DNA of 64,000 nt from Saccharopolyspora erythraea NRRL 2338. Lineage in GTDB: Bacteria; Actinomycetota; Actinomycetes; Mycobacteriales; Pseudonocardiaceae. The stretch lies in the NCBI RefSeq assembly GCF_000062885.1, contig NC_009142.1, positions 3,213,584 to 3,277,583 on the forward strand, written 5' to 3'. This document shows positions 1 to 7,690 of this stretch, in pieces. The translations under genes and the position numbers were made by a program. The stretch's first letter is position 1. The number at the start of each line of letters is the position of its first letter. The notes under the pieces are model-generated. The model ran no database searches and was not told the origin of the DNA. It worked only from the letters and a program-made list of their open reading frames with translations.

Positions 1-860
1 GCCGGCTCCCGGGCGACGAGATCACCCCCGGTGGTCCTCCCGGGAGCCCCAAGCAGAACGTCCCGACGTTGTCGGAGTTCCAGCCGAACGCCCACGGCGG
101 TGGCGGTCCGCAGGGCGGTGGACCGTCGCTGCAGGCGTCCCCGCACGGCGGCGGTGGGCCCGCTCAGGAGGTCGGCGGCCCGTCGTCCGGTCCGTACCGC
201 GGCGGAGGCGGAGCGCCCCGGCTCGGGGATTTCGAACCGGGCAGCACGACCTCGCAGGGCACCACGTTCAAGCCGTCGACCGCGGATCCCGGCCAGGGCC
301 AGGACATCACGCACCAGCCGAGGACGTTCCAGGGCCCCGACGGCCCCACCGTCGGCGGTCAGCCCCTCAACCCCGGCGGCGGGAAGCGCGGTCCCGGCGG
401 TGAGCAGCGCGGTCCGGGTGGCCCGCGCGCCGGCTGGAGCGGCCAGATCCCGCCGATCCCGAGCACCGGCGGTCCCGGAGGCACCGGGCTGGGTGGTTCC
501 GGTGGTGCGGGCGGCGGTGCAGGCGGGGCCGGCGGTGCCGGTTCCGGTGCCGCGGGCGGTCCGGGCATGCGCGGCGGGACCTCCGGCACGGGCGGCGTGA
601 CGGGAATCGGCCGCGGAGAGGGCGTCCCCGGCGGCAGGGGTCCCGGCGGGCCCGGCCAGTCCGGAGGAGCCGGTGCCGGTGCGATGGGTGCCGGCGGGAT
701 GGCGCCCGGAGCCATGGGCCAGCGCGGCCGGGGCGACGACGACCAGCAGCGCTCCAGCAAGTACGTCGAGGGCGGCCCGGTCGTGGAGGTCCCCGGCGCC
801 GACCTGCCGCCGCCGGTGATCGGTGAGGGCAGGCGCAAGAAGAAGCAGGACCAGGGGTGA
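1..860 (+). CDS. Gly/Pro-rich C-terminal part of a probable type VII secretion substrate (5' end outside window)
   Basis: The reading frame is open to the first base, so the N-terminus lies upstream; a TTG at 69 is only an internal possibility. What is visible is about 285 residues of low-complexity sequence dominated by Gly, Pro, Ala, Gln and Ser, ending in a basic tail (RRKKKQ). No enzyme domain is visible. The stop overlaps the start of the next gene, an EspG homologue, and EspG chaperones normally sit beside the PE/PPE-type substrates they bind. I infer that the missing part is a PPE/WXG-like helical domain and that this is the disordered tail of a secreted substrate. The family of the missing domain cannot be seen. 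Confidence 0.6.
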   Translation, partial: RLPGDEITPGGPPGSPKQNVPTLSEFQPNAHGGGGPQGGGPSLQASPHGGGGPAQEVGGPSSGPYRGGGGAPRLGDFEPGSTTSQGTTFKPSTADPGQGQDITHQPRTFQGPDGPTVGGQPLNPGGGKRGPGGEQRGPGGPRAGWSGQIPPIPSTGGPGGTGLGGSGGAGGGAGGAGGAGSGAAGGPGMRGGTSGTGGVTGIGRGEGVPGGRGPGGPGQSGGAGAGAMGAGGMAPGAMGQRGRGDDDQQRSSKYVEGGPVVEVPGADLPPPVIGEGRRKKKQDQG

Positions 861-1618
861 GCATGTCCGCAAGGCCGGATTTCGCGCTGTCGGCCGCCGA
901 GTTCGACCTCGTCCACGACGCGCTGGGCCTGGGGCGGCCTCCGTTCCCGCTCGAGGTGCCCAGCCGGGGCGCGACGATGGAGGAGCGCGCCGAGCTCGCC
1001 GACGAGGCGTACCGGGCGCTGTCCGAGCGCGGTCTGGCCGACGGGCGTCGGCTGGACCCCGGGCTGGAGCAGCTGCTGCGGCTGCTGACCGAGCACGACA
1101 CGTCGGTCGACGCGGTCGGCCACCTGCACCGGCCCGTCCGGGCGCTGGCGGCCGCCGACCGGAACACCGGCGTGCTCGCAGAGGTCGCGGCGGACGAGGT
1201 GTCGCTGACCGAGATCCGGCCCACCGCGCTTGCGATGTCGATCGTGGGCGTGCTGCCTCCCGGCGAACCAGGCCAGTTGCGCGGGGTTTCGATGCCCCGC
1301 GACACGCTCACCCGCGCGCTCGCCGAGGACGACGAGGACCCCTTCGGCGGTGACCTCGACGAGGAGGTCGCGCTGACCCGGGCGGGTCTTCCGGCGCACG
1401 ACGCCGCGACGTTCACCGAGCTGGTGAACAGCCGTTGCGCCGGTGGCCAGTTCGGGGTCTCGCACCGGTCGATGCGGGCGTCGACATTGGTCAACTGGTT
1501 CGACACCAACCAGGGCCGGTACCTGATGACCAGCGAGGGCTCCTGGCTGAGCATCACCCCGGCCGACAACCGGCGCATCGAGCACCGCCTCGCCGACGTG
1601 CTGTCCGCGGTCGCCTGA
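857..1618 (+). CDS. EspG-family type VII secretion chaperone
   Basis: A 253-residue protein matching the EspG (ESX secretion-associated) family in length and pattern: an N-terminal segment with LSAAEFDLVHDALGL, a helical middle, and a C-terminal strand region with GRYLMTSEGSWLSITPAD. EspG proteins are cytosolic chaperones that bind the tips of PE/PPE-type substrates and present them to the ESX machinery. The GTG at 857 overlaps the upstream stop by four bases, suggesting translational coupling. An ATG at 863, five bases after AGGGG at 853-857, is an equally good start. No ESX core components (EccB-E) are in this window, so the secretion system it serves is unknown. Confidence 0.85.
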   Translation: MSMSARPDFALSAAEFDLVHDALGLGRPPFPLEVPSRGATMEERAELADEAYRALSERGLADGRRLDPGLEQLLRLLTEHDTSVDAVGHLHRPVRALAAADRNTGVLAEVAADEVSLTEIRPTALAMSIVGVLPPGEPGQLRGVSMPRDTLTRALAEDDEDPFGGDLDEEVALTRAGLPAHDAATFTELVNSRCAGGQFGVSHRSMRASTLVNWFDTNQGRYLMTSEGSWLSITPADNRRIEHRLADVLSAVA

Positions 1619-1635
1619 GGCAGGAGGGATCAACC

Positions 1636-1953
1636 ATGACTTTCGAGGTCACCGCCGAGGAGCTCACCGCTCACGGCAGCCATCTGGACGGGTTGACCGA
1701 CCGGCTGAAGACCGCGATCTCGGCGGCCGAGACGGTGAGCATGTCCGACGAGGCCTACGGGCTGCTGTGCTCGTTCCTGCCGCCGATCGTCAACCCGATG
1801 GAGCAGAAGGGCATGGACGCGCTGAAGGCCGCCAGCGAGGGCGTCAGCGCCACGGCGGACAACATCCGCAGCACGGCGAAGCAGTACCTGGACACCGACG
1901 ACGGCAACGCCGTGTCGTTCGATCCGCTGCTCAAGGCCCACGATCAGGTCTGA
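1636..1953 (+). CDS. EspC-like small type VII secretion protein
   Basis: A 105-residue acidic helical protein starting MTFEVTAEELTAHGSHLDGL, with the helix-turn-helix layout of the EspC/DUF2580 group (small ESX-1-associated proteins in actinomycetes). The ATG lies eight bases after AGGAGGG (1622-1628). It is third in a run of same-strand genes with short gaps (17 and 34 bases). I infer that it is a co-secreted partner of the upstream Gly-rich protein. A short helical protein of this kind could also be a generic WXG100 relative; no clear WXG motif is visible. Confidence 0.75.
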   Translation: MTFEVTAEELTAHGSHLDGLTDRLKTAISAAETVSMSDEAYGLLCSFLPPIVNPMEQKGMDALKAASEGVSATADNIRSTAKQYLDTDDGNAVSFDPLLKAHDQV

Positions 1954-1987
1954 GCGCGGTTCGGCCGCGGTAGGAGGAGGTTGAGCA

Positions 1988-2602
1988 ATGCCCGGCGAGA
2001 GCCGAGGGGGATTCGCCGCGATCGGTGCGGACCCCGAGGAGGCGCAGCGGCGCATCCAGGAGTGGGCGCAGGGATTCGCCCAGAAGGCCGAGCGCTACCA
2101 GGCGGTGCAGGAGCAGACCGAGCGGCTGCGGCTGACCGCCGCGAGCCCGGACGGCCGGATCAAGGTGACCGTGCGCGCCGACGGCAGCGTGACGGACCTG
2201 GAGTTCACCGACAAGGTCCGCTCGATGGCACCGTCCGAGCTGGCCGCGCAGATCCTGGCCACGATGCATCGGGCGCAGGCCGACATCGCGAGCCGGGTCG
2301 GCGAGACGATGGCCGCGCAGCTCGGTGACGAGGACATGCAGACCCGGTCGATGATGCTGGACAACCTGCGCGAGCGGTTCCCGGAGCAGCCGGAGGAGCC
2401 CGAGCAGGAGACGACGTCGAAGTGGGACGCTCCCGAGGACGACGCGCCGAAGCCGCCGCCACCGGCCCCGCCTGCGGGCCCGTCCGGTCCGTCGGCGACC
2501 CCGCCGAAGCCGGGGACACCGCCGCAGCAGCAGAAGCGGTCGCAGTTCGACGACTACGACGACGGCGACTTCGGCCCCGACTTCGACCCGCTGCGGGACT
2601 GA
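1988..2602 (+). CDS. YbaB/EbfC-family protein with proline-rich acidic tail
   Basis: A 204-residue protein. Residues 20-110 match the YbaB/EbfC fold: a helix rich in Glu/Gln, then SPDGRIKVTVRADGSVTDLEF strands, then a helix with AAQILATMHRAQADI. The last 90 residues are a disordered Pro/Asp-rich tail. YbaB proteins form dimers that bind nucleoid DNA, but a version with this tail is repeatedly placed after EspG/EspC-like genes in actinomycetes, so a role in the secretion cassette is possible. AGGAGGAGG at 1972-1980 precedes the ATG. Last gene of the cassette; the next gene converges on it. Confidence 0.8.
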   Translation: MPGESRGGFAAIGADPEEAQRRIQEWAQGFAQKAERYQAVQEQTERLRLTAASPDGRIKVTVRADGSVTDLEFTDKVRSMAPSELAAQILATMHRAQADIASRVGETMAAQLGDEDMQTRSMMLDNLRERFPEQPEEPEQETTSKWDAPEDDAPKPPPPAPPAGPSGPSATPPKPGTPPQQQKRSQFDDYDDGDFGPDFDPLRD

Positions 2603-2666
2603 CGCGCACTTCCGCGGTTCGGTGCCGCGGGGTCGGGCGTGCGCTGCCGCGCCTCCGTGCCGCGGG

Positions 2667-4127
2667 TCAGGCGTGCTCGCGCCAGATCCGGCGCGACTCC
2701 CCGGCGGGATCGCTGACCACCTCGAGCGGCACGTTCCAGGAGCGCGCCAGGCGCCAGTCGGTGCCGAACTCCGGCCACCCGGGGTCGCCGCTCGCCGCGA
2801 ACGACGTCCAGGCCCGGCGCAGCTGTGCCGACAGCACCTCGAAACCGGCCGGTGCGGGGTCGCCCAGGAGGGGACGGCCGATCTCGTCGTCCAGGACGCC
2901 GAACAGGAACGGCACGTCGATGGAGTGGCAGGCGCCGTACGCGCCGTCGAGCACGGGCGCGGGCCAGGCGAACTCGTAGAGGTAGGTCTTCCCGCCCGCC
3001 TCGGCGTGCCCTTCGGCGCACCACAGCGTCGGCATGCGGAACAACGAGTCGGTGAGCATCAGCTCGTGCAGGCCGGCGTCGGAGATGCCGGGATGCGCGG
3101 CCCGGTACCGCGGCAGCGCCTCCGGCGCCAGCCGCATGCCGCGCGCCACGGCGACCGGATCGCTGCCGGAGAGGTCGAGGCCGGCGGCGAACACGCGGCA
3201 CTCGTCGCGGGTGAACCCGGCGATCAGGTCGATCTCGCGCCCGGCACCGGCGCGCAGCGCCTCCCACGGACGTCGCTCCAGCACGTCGTCGCCGAACATC
3301 GGCGCATACGGCGTGTGCGAGTTCGTCCACGCCGACGGATCGGCGGTCATCGCGGCCGACGGCGCGGACTGCGCGCCATGGATCGCCTCTGAGGGAAGTG
3401 AGCCCAGTTCGGCTGCGGTGGGGGAGACACCGAGCTGGTCGGTGACCATCTCGGCCACAGCCCGCGCCTCGGCTTCCGGGACGAACAGCCCCCCGACGCT
3501 CTGGGCGATCCCCCTGCGCAACAAGCCGCGCGCGGCGGGGCTGGAGACCAGCGCGACGACCGAGCTGCCACCGGCGGACTGCCCGGCGACGGTGACGTTG
3601 CCGGGGTCGCCGCCGAAACCGGCGATGTTGTCGCGCACCCAGCGCAGTGCGGCGATCTGGTCCAGCAAGCCGCGGTTGGCCGGTGCGTCGGCGACCCAGC
3701 CGAAACCCTCGTAGCCCACGCGGTAGTTCAGCGACACGAAGACCACGCCCTCTCGGGCCAGCGCGGCGCCGTCGTAGGCGGGACTGGCGGAGGAGCCGTG
3801 CATGAACATGCCACCGTGGATCCACACCAGGACCGGCAACCCGCGCGCACCCACGTCAGGGCTCCAGACGTTGACCGTGAGGCATTCGGTGCTGTCGCCG
3901 GGTTTCCAGGGCGACACCTGCCCCGGCATCGGCGCTGCCTCCTGCGGCACGGACGCGCTGAACGCGGTCGAGTCCCGCACGCCCTCCCACGACGGCGCGG
4001 GCAGCGGCGCCTGGAACCGTGCAGGCCCATCCAACGGGGCGGCGTAGGGAATCCCCTTGAACACGCTCACATCGCCGGCGGAGAACCCACGCACGCGCCC
4101 GGACCCGGTTCGCACGATCACGTCCAT
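2667..4127 (-). CDS. Type B carboxylesterase/lipase
   Basis: A protein of about 486 residues with the alpha/beta-hydrolase architecture of type B carboxylesterases, which hydrolyse carboxylic esters. The oxyanion-hole motif HGGMFMHGS, the nucleophile elbow VTVAGQSAGGSS, an acidic residue in FTRDECRVF and the catalytic His in ACHSIDVPFLFG are all visible and in order. The ATG at 4127 gives the usual opening (VRTGSGRVRGF); an upstream ATG at 4136 is possible. No signal peptide is seen, so it is probably cytosolic. It is transcribed alone, divergent from the SARP-like gene. The natural substrate is unknown. Confidence 0.88.
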   Translation of the reverse strand: MDVIVRTGSGRVRGFSAGDVSVFKGIPYAAPLDGPARFQAPLPAPSWEGVRDSTAFSASVPQEAAPMPGQVSPWKPGDSTECLTVNVWSPDVGARGLPVLVWIHGGMFMHGSSASPAYDGAALAREGVVFVSLNYRVGYEGFGWVADAPANRGLLDQIAALRWVRDNIAGFGGDPGNVTVAGQSAGGSSVVALVSSPAARGLLRRGIAQSVGGLFVPEAEARAVAEMVTDQLGVSPTAAELGSLPSEAIHGAQSAPSAAMTADPSAWTNSHTPYAPMFGDDVLERRPWEALRAGAGREIDLIAGFTRDECRVFAAGLDLSGSDPVAVARGMRLAPEALPRYRAAHPGISDAGLHELMLTDSLFRMPTLWCAEGHAEAGGKTYLYEFAWPAPVLDGAYGACHSIDVPFLFGVLDDEIGRPLLGDPAPAGFEVLSAQLRRAWTSFAASGDPGWPEFGTDWRLARSWNVPLEVVSDPAGESRRIWREHA

Positions 4128-4318
4128 GAACCACATATACCGGAATGTCCGTTGTGCGGTGGGCGATTCCGGAGCAGGGGGACCGTTGTCCGGCGCCGCG
4201 TAAACGGCCATGCGGAGCGATCGCGCCGCGTATGCTCCGATCATGTCTCCGGTCCGGTCCCGGTGTGCGGTCCGTTCGCGGGTGACGACGGCCGCAAGCC
4301 CCGTCGGCGCGGACCGCG

Positions 4319-5197
4319 ATGGGATCTGACGCCGAGCGGCGGCTCCGGGTCGCCGTCCTCGGTCCGCTGCGGGCGTGGCGCGGTGACGAGCTGCTGGACC
4401 TCGGCACGGTCCGCCAGCAGGCGTTCCTGGCCGCGCTGGTCCTGCGCCCGGACGTGACGGTCAGCCGGCGGGAGCTGCTCGACGGCGTGTGGGGGGCGAG
4501 CCGCCCGGTACGGGGATCAAGGTCGTGCCCGGTTACGTCGCTCTACCGGCTTCGCAAGTGCCTGCGGGGCGATGGGCCGGACTCAGCCGTGATCGGTGGC
4601 GAACGGGGTGGGGACCGCTTCCGCAGTGGTGGCGTCTCGGTTGATGCGGCACTGCTGGAGCGGATCGTCGTCGAAGCGGACACGACCGCGCTGTCCGGAG
4701 ACCTCGTCGCGGCGGTGGACGGCTACGACCGCGCGCTCGCGCTGTACGAGGGCGAGCCGCTGGCCGGGCTGCCCGGGCCGTTCGCGGCGGGGGAGCGGCG
4801 GCGCCTGGCGGAGCGCCGGGTCGCGCTGTCGCAGCGGAAACCGGAATGGCTGTTGCGGCTGAACCGCCCCGCCGACGCCATCGGCGAGTTGTCGGCGCTG
4901 ACCGCGGCGCACCCGCACAACGAGACGTTCGCGGCGTTGCTGATGCGCGCTCTCCACGCCGGCGGACGCCGGGCGGACGCGCTGTCGGTGTTCGCCGAGT
5001 TGCGGCGGTGCCTCGTGGAGGAACTCGGCGTCGAGCCGGGGGAGGAAGCGCGCGCGGTGCACCAGGCCGTGCTGCGCGGCGATGACGCCGCTCTCGCCAC
5101 CACCTCGCCGAGCCGACCGCCCGTGCGGGCCGCCGGAGCACGCCGGGTCGTCCGCGACGAGCTCCCGGTGGACACCGGCGAGCTGGCGGGGGCGTGA
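4319..5197 (+). CDS. SARP/AfsR-type transcriptional regulator, truncated and probably decaying
   Basis: A 292-residue frame with an OmpR-like winged helix (residues about 8-95) and a bacterial transcriptional activation domain (residues about 100-245, with LYEGEPLAGLPGPFA and LVEELGVEPGEE). Full-length AfsR relatives continue into an NB-ARC ATPase whose opening (GRDQELALLTAL) is found here only in another frame after 5187, where an extra G in a five-G run ends the protein at 5197. That frame also dies within about 130 bases. In the DNA-binding domain, the expected GIKVVPGYV segment is out of frame between about 4505 and 4540 and then restored. I read this as a degrading regulator, although the SARP domains alone could still be expressed. 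Confidence 0.7.
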   Translation: MGSDAERRLRVAVLGPLRAWRGDELLDLGTVRQQAFLAALVLRPDVTVSRRELLDGVWGASRPVRGSRSCPVTSLYRLRKCLRGDGPDSAVIGGERGGDRFRSGGVSVDAALLERIVVEADTTALSGDLVAAVDGYDRALALYEGEPLAGLPGPFAAGERRRLAERRVALSQRKPEWLLRLNRPADAIGELSALTAAHPHNETFAALLMRALHAGGRRADALSVFAELRRCLVEELGVEPGEEARAVHQAVLRGDDAALATTSPSRPPVRAAGARRVVRDELPVDTGELAGA

Positions 5198-5328
5198 CCA
5201 GGAACTCGCGCTGCTCACCGCACTGTCACCGCGCGGGCGACGGCTGGGTGAGCGTCAACCCGTTGCGCCAGGCCGACTTGCGCGGCGCCGTCGAGGTCCT
5301 GGCCGCGACGGCCCGCGTAGCTCGGTGA
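5198..5328 (+). pseudogene. Remnant of the NB-ARC region of the SARP/AfsR-like gene
   Basis: Directly after the premature stop, a shifted frame encodes GRDQELALLTALSPRG, the expected first residues of the ATPase domain of an AfsR-like regulator. No Walker A motif follows. The rest of the ATPase and any TPR region are absent because the next gene converges at 5329. The combination of a one-base insertion and loss of the downstream domains points to a deletion remnant rather than only a sequencing error. Confidence 0.5.
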
Positions 5329-6114
5329 TCAGGATTCCCGCAGCAGCGCCGTGACGATCTCGGCGAGCCGCTCCGGTGCCGAGTAGTTCAGCGTGTGGCC
5401 CGTGTCGGGCACCTCCGCGAGGCGCCCGCGGGGCAGCGCCGCGGCGACCTCCCGCGCCCACGCGCGCGGTGCGATCGGGTCGCGGCTGCCGCGCACGACG
5501 ACCGCGGGCGTGGGCACGTGGTGGAGCTTGTGCTCGACCGGGTCGTCGAGCAGGTGGTTGAACGTGGTGATGATCCGCCGCGGACCGCAGTCCAGGTAGT
5601 CGAGGAGGAGCACGAAGGCCAGTGCGGATCGCTCCCGCGCACCGTTGCGGACCAGCCGGCCGAGCTGGCGCGGCCAGGAGCGGGCGTGCCGGTCGACCGT
5701 CGGTCCGGTGAGCACCACGGGCCCGAGCAGTTCGGGGGAGTGCACGGCCAGGTCCACCACCACCTGGCAACCGGCGGAGTTCGCCACGAGCGGCACGCCC
5801 CGCCGCGCCGTGGCGCGCAGCCACGCCGCGAGCGCCTCGGAGAGCCCGCGCACGTCCGGCGACTCCCGCGAACCAGGGGTGCTGCCGAAGCCGGGCAGGT
5901 CCGGTGCGACCACCCGCAGCCCGGGTGCCAGGCACCGGGCCAGCGGCAGGAAGTACCGGTGCGAGCAGCCGAGCCCGTGCACGCAGACCACCTCCGGCGC
6001 CTCGCGGGGCCCGAGGACGGCGGCGTGCACCCGGGTACCGGCAGCCGCGGTGACTTCCACCCGTTCCCAGCCGGTGGTTCCAGCCCTGGCCGCCCGCGTT
6101 CGCACCGGCCTCAT
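5329..6114 (-). CDS. Alpha/beta-fold hydrolase
   Basis: A 261-residue alpha/beta hydrolase. The oxyanion region HGLGCSHRYF follows strand 3, the nucleophile elbow reads VANSAGCQ (a Ser in a slightly unusual N-S-A-G context), the acid is likely Asp in RGSRDPI, and the catalytic His is in DTGHTLNYS. No signal peptide. Its ATG overlaps the stop of the upstream membrane-protein gene by four bases, so the two are translationally coupled. The substrate cannot be predicted; the family includes esterases and C-C hydrolases. Confidence 0.8.
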   Translation of the reverse strand: MRPVRTRAARAGTTGWERVEVTAAAGTRVHAAVLGPREAPEVVCVHGLGCSHRYFLPLARCLAPGLRVVAPDLPGFGSTPGSRESPDVRGLSEALAAWLRATARRGVPLVANSAGCQVVVDLAVHSPELLGPVVLTGPTVDRHARSWPRQLGRLVRNGARERSALAFVLLLDYLDCGPRRIITTFNHLLDDPVEHKLHHVPTPAVVVRGSRDPIAPRAWAREVAAALPRGRLAEVPDTGHTLNYSAPERLAEIVTALLRES

Positions 6115-6395
6115 CCGGGTTCACCGCGCCGCTTGCGGTGCGCGACCCAGGCGAAGTCGACCACCGCGATCACCGCCAGCACGAGCAGAACCCACGCCAT
6201 CCAGCCCAGCGGCGGCAGGTACACCCACAGCAGCACGGCGGCCACCGTGCAGAACACCGCGCCGAACCCGGCCAGCCACAGCCGCAACGTCAGCGCGCTC
6301 AGCGCGGCGGGCGCGCCCATCACCCGGTGCATCGGGTCGTGGTACCCGGGCAGACCGCGCTCGTAGTCGCGGCGGTCGCGTTCCTGCTCGCCCAT
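6111..6395 (-). CDS. Small two-helix membrane protein
   Basis: A 94-residue protein starting MGEQERDRRDYERGLPGYHD, with a charged N-terminal third followed by two hydrophobic helices (roughly residues 34-56 and 60-80) and a basic RKRRGE end. It is first in a two-gene operon with the hydrolase (ATGA overlap at 6111-6114). Upstream in-frame ATGs at 6410 and 6437 are alternatives. I do not recognise a named family; it may anchor or accompany the hydrolase at the membrane, but that is a guess. Confidence 0.6.
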   Translation of the reverse strand: MGEQERDRRDYERGLPGYHDPMHRVMGAPAALSALTLRLWLAGFGAVFCTVAAVLLWVYLPPLGWMAWVLLVLAVIAVVDFAWVAHRKRRGEPG

Positions 6396-6497
6396 GACTC
6401 GGCCACCCATCGTTCGCATCCGGCACTCCGGCACCACGTGTGCGAGCCGTCGGCGGACAACTCGTTACAGCCGACCGGATTGCCGGTGCACTCCAGT

Positions 6498-6536
6498 GCT
6501 AAACGGCCACCACGCCTGGCCGAGCCCCCGTTTAGC
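6498..6536. promoter_or_regulatory. Inverted repeat upstream of the DUF2267 fusion gene
   Basis: Two perfect 9-base arms, GCTAAACGG (6498-6506) and CCGTTTAGC (6528-6536), are separated by 21 bases and lie 45 bases before the start at 6581. The arms are AT-richer than the surroundings. They could be an operator or a leader hairpin; there is no T-tract to support a terminator. Confidence 0.35.
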
Positions 6537-6580
6537 TGCCGCCGCCGGCGGCAACACCCCCTACGTGACGAGGAGCAGTG

Positions 6581-7297
6581 ATGGTGGAGCAGTACCGGAC
6601 TTTCGTCGACGGAGTCCGCCGCAGGGCCGGTCTGGCCGAGTCCGAGGAAGCGGGCCGCGCCGCGGTCGCCGTGATCGAGGCGGTCGCGGGCCACCTGGAC
6701 GGGGTCGACCGGGCGCAACTGGCCACGGCGTTGCCGGCAGCGGTTCGGGAGTCGGTGCACTGGGACGTCCCGGAACAGCGCACGGGGCAGCAGGCTGATC
6801 TGGTGGCGGAGACCGCCCGCACGGCCGACGTCGCGCCCGAGAACGCGCGTTACCTGGTCCAAGCCGTGCTCTCCGAGATCTCCGCCGAGGACCGGGCGGT
6901 GGCCGACACCCTGCGGCACCGGCTACCGGACGAGTTCGCCGAGATGTTCACCGCGCCCGGCGGAGGGCCGCCGCCTGACCGGAGCTCCGCGGCCACGCAC
7001 CCGCGGCCCTTCGACGACGACGAGCTGCGCCGGGCGCTGGCCGAGCTGGACGGATGGTCGGGAACGCGCGAACGGATCAGCCGCGAGGTGTTCCTGCCGC
7101 GCGACCGGTGGCGGCCACTGCTGAACCAGGTCGAGCGCGCCCAAGCCGAGCTCTCCCACCACGCGTCGGTCGAGGAGCGCCCGGAATCGCTGGTCTTCTC
7201 CCTGCGGACGCGGTCGGTGGACTCGGTGACGGAACTGGACCTGGCGCTGGCCCGCCAGGTCGACGACGCGGTCGGCTCGGTCGGCTCGGGCGGCTGA
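6581..7297 (+). CDS. DUF2267 protein fused to a pterin-4a-carbinolamine dehydratase-like domain
   Basis: A 238-residue two-domain protein. Residues 1-125 have the DUF2267 pattern of alternating helices (VEQYRTFVDGVRRRAGL, then paired repeats). Residues about 145-232 match the DCoH/pterin-carbinolamine dehydratase fold: LRRALAELDGWSG at the start, RDRWRPLLNQVERAQAELSHHASV with the His-His pair, and SLRTRSVDSVTELDLALARQVD at the end. Canonical enzymes have HHP and a third His; here HHAS follows and the third His (usually in THxxGG) is replaced, so activity is doubtful. AGGAG at 6571-6575 fixes the ATG at 6581 over the GTG at 6578. Confidence 0.75.
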   Translation: MVEQYRTFVDGVRRRAGLAESEEAGRAAVAVIEAVAGHLDGVDRAQLATALPAAVRESVHWDVPEQRTGQQADLVAETARTADVAPENARYLVQAVLSEISAEDRAVADTLRHRLPDEFAEMFTAPGGGPPPDRSSAATHPRPFDDDELRRALAELDGWSGTRERISREVFLPRDRWRPLLNQVERAQAELSHHASVEERPESLVFSLRTRSVDSVTELDLALARQVDDAVGSVGSGG

Positions 7298-7331
7298 GGG
7301 ACCGGCGCGACTGCCACGACGAGGAGGACAC

Positions 7332-7616
7332 ATGACGGGCGAGAGCGTCAAGGTGCTCCCGATGGGAACCGGGGAGTACGCGGCCGAGGTCCACGAGGGC
7401 GACCAGACGACCGAGCACCGGGTGCTGGTGCCGCGTGCGCTGGTCGACGAACTGGACGTGCCCGCGCCCGACGAGCAGGCGCTCGTGGCGGAGTCCATCA
7501 AGTACCTGCTGGAGAGGTCGCCGGTCACGTCGCTGCCGCACGACGTCGATCTGGACGCCGTCCGCCGCGAGCACGGCGACTTCCTCCCGGAAGTACGGGC
7601 GCGCATGCAGGCCTGA
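7332..7616 (+). CDS. Conserved hypothetical small protein
   Basis: A 94-residue acidic protein with a short beta-rich start (KVLPMGTGEYAAEVHEG, then TEHRVLVPRALVDEL) and a helical end. The ATG follows GAGGAGG (7321-7327). It lies 34 bases after the DUF2267 fusion gene on the same strand and is probably co-transcribed with it. The strand-then-helix pattern resembles small actinobacterial proteins of unknown function that are often linked to DUF2267 genes. I cannot assign a function. Confidence 0.7.
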   Translation: MTGESVKVLPMGTGEYAAEVHEGDQTTEHRVLVPRALVDELDVPAPDEQALVAESIKYLLERSPVTSLPHDVDLDAVRREHGDFLPEVRARMQA

Positions 7617-7690
7617 GCAGCGCACCGAAGTCGAGGAGCTCGCCGGGGCGCGACCGGGCGCTTCCAGCGGGTGTCCTCTGTGGACGATGT

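Noticed and set aside
2554-3825. Long open frame opposite the carboxylesterase
   Set aside because: Arg/Ala-rich shadow frame produced by GC-biased codons; the esterase frame has all catalytic motifs.
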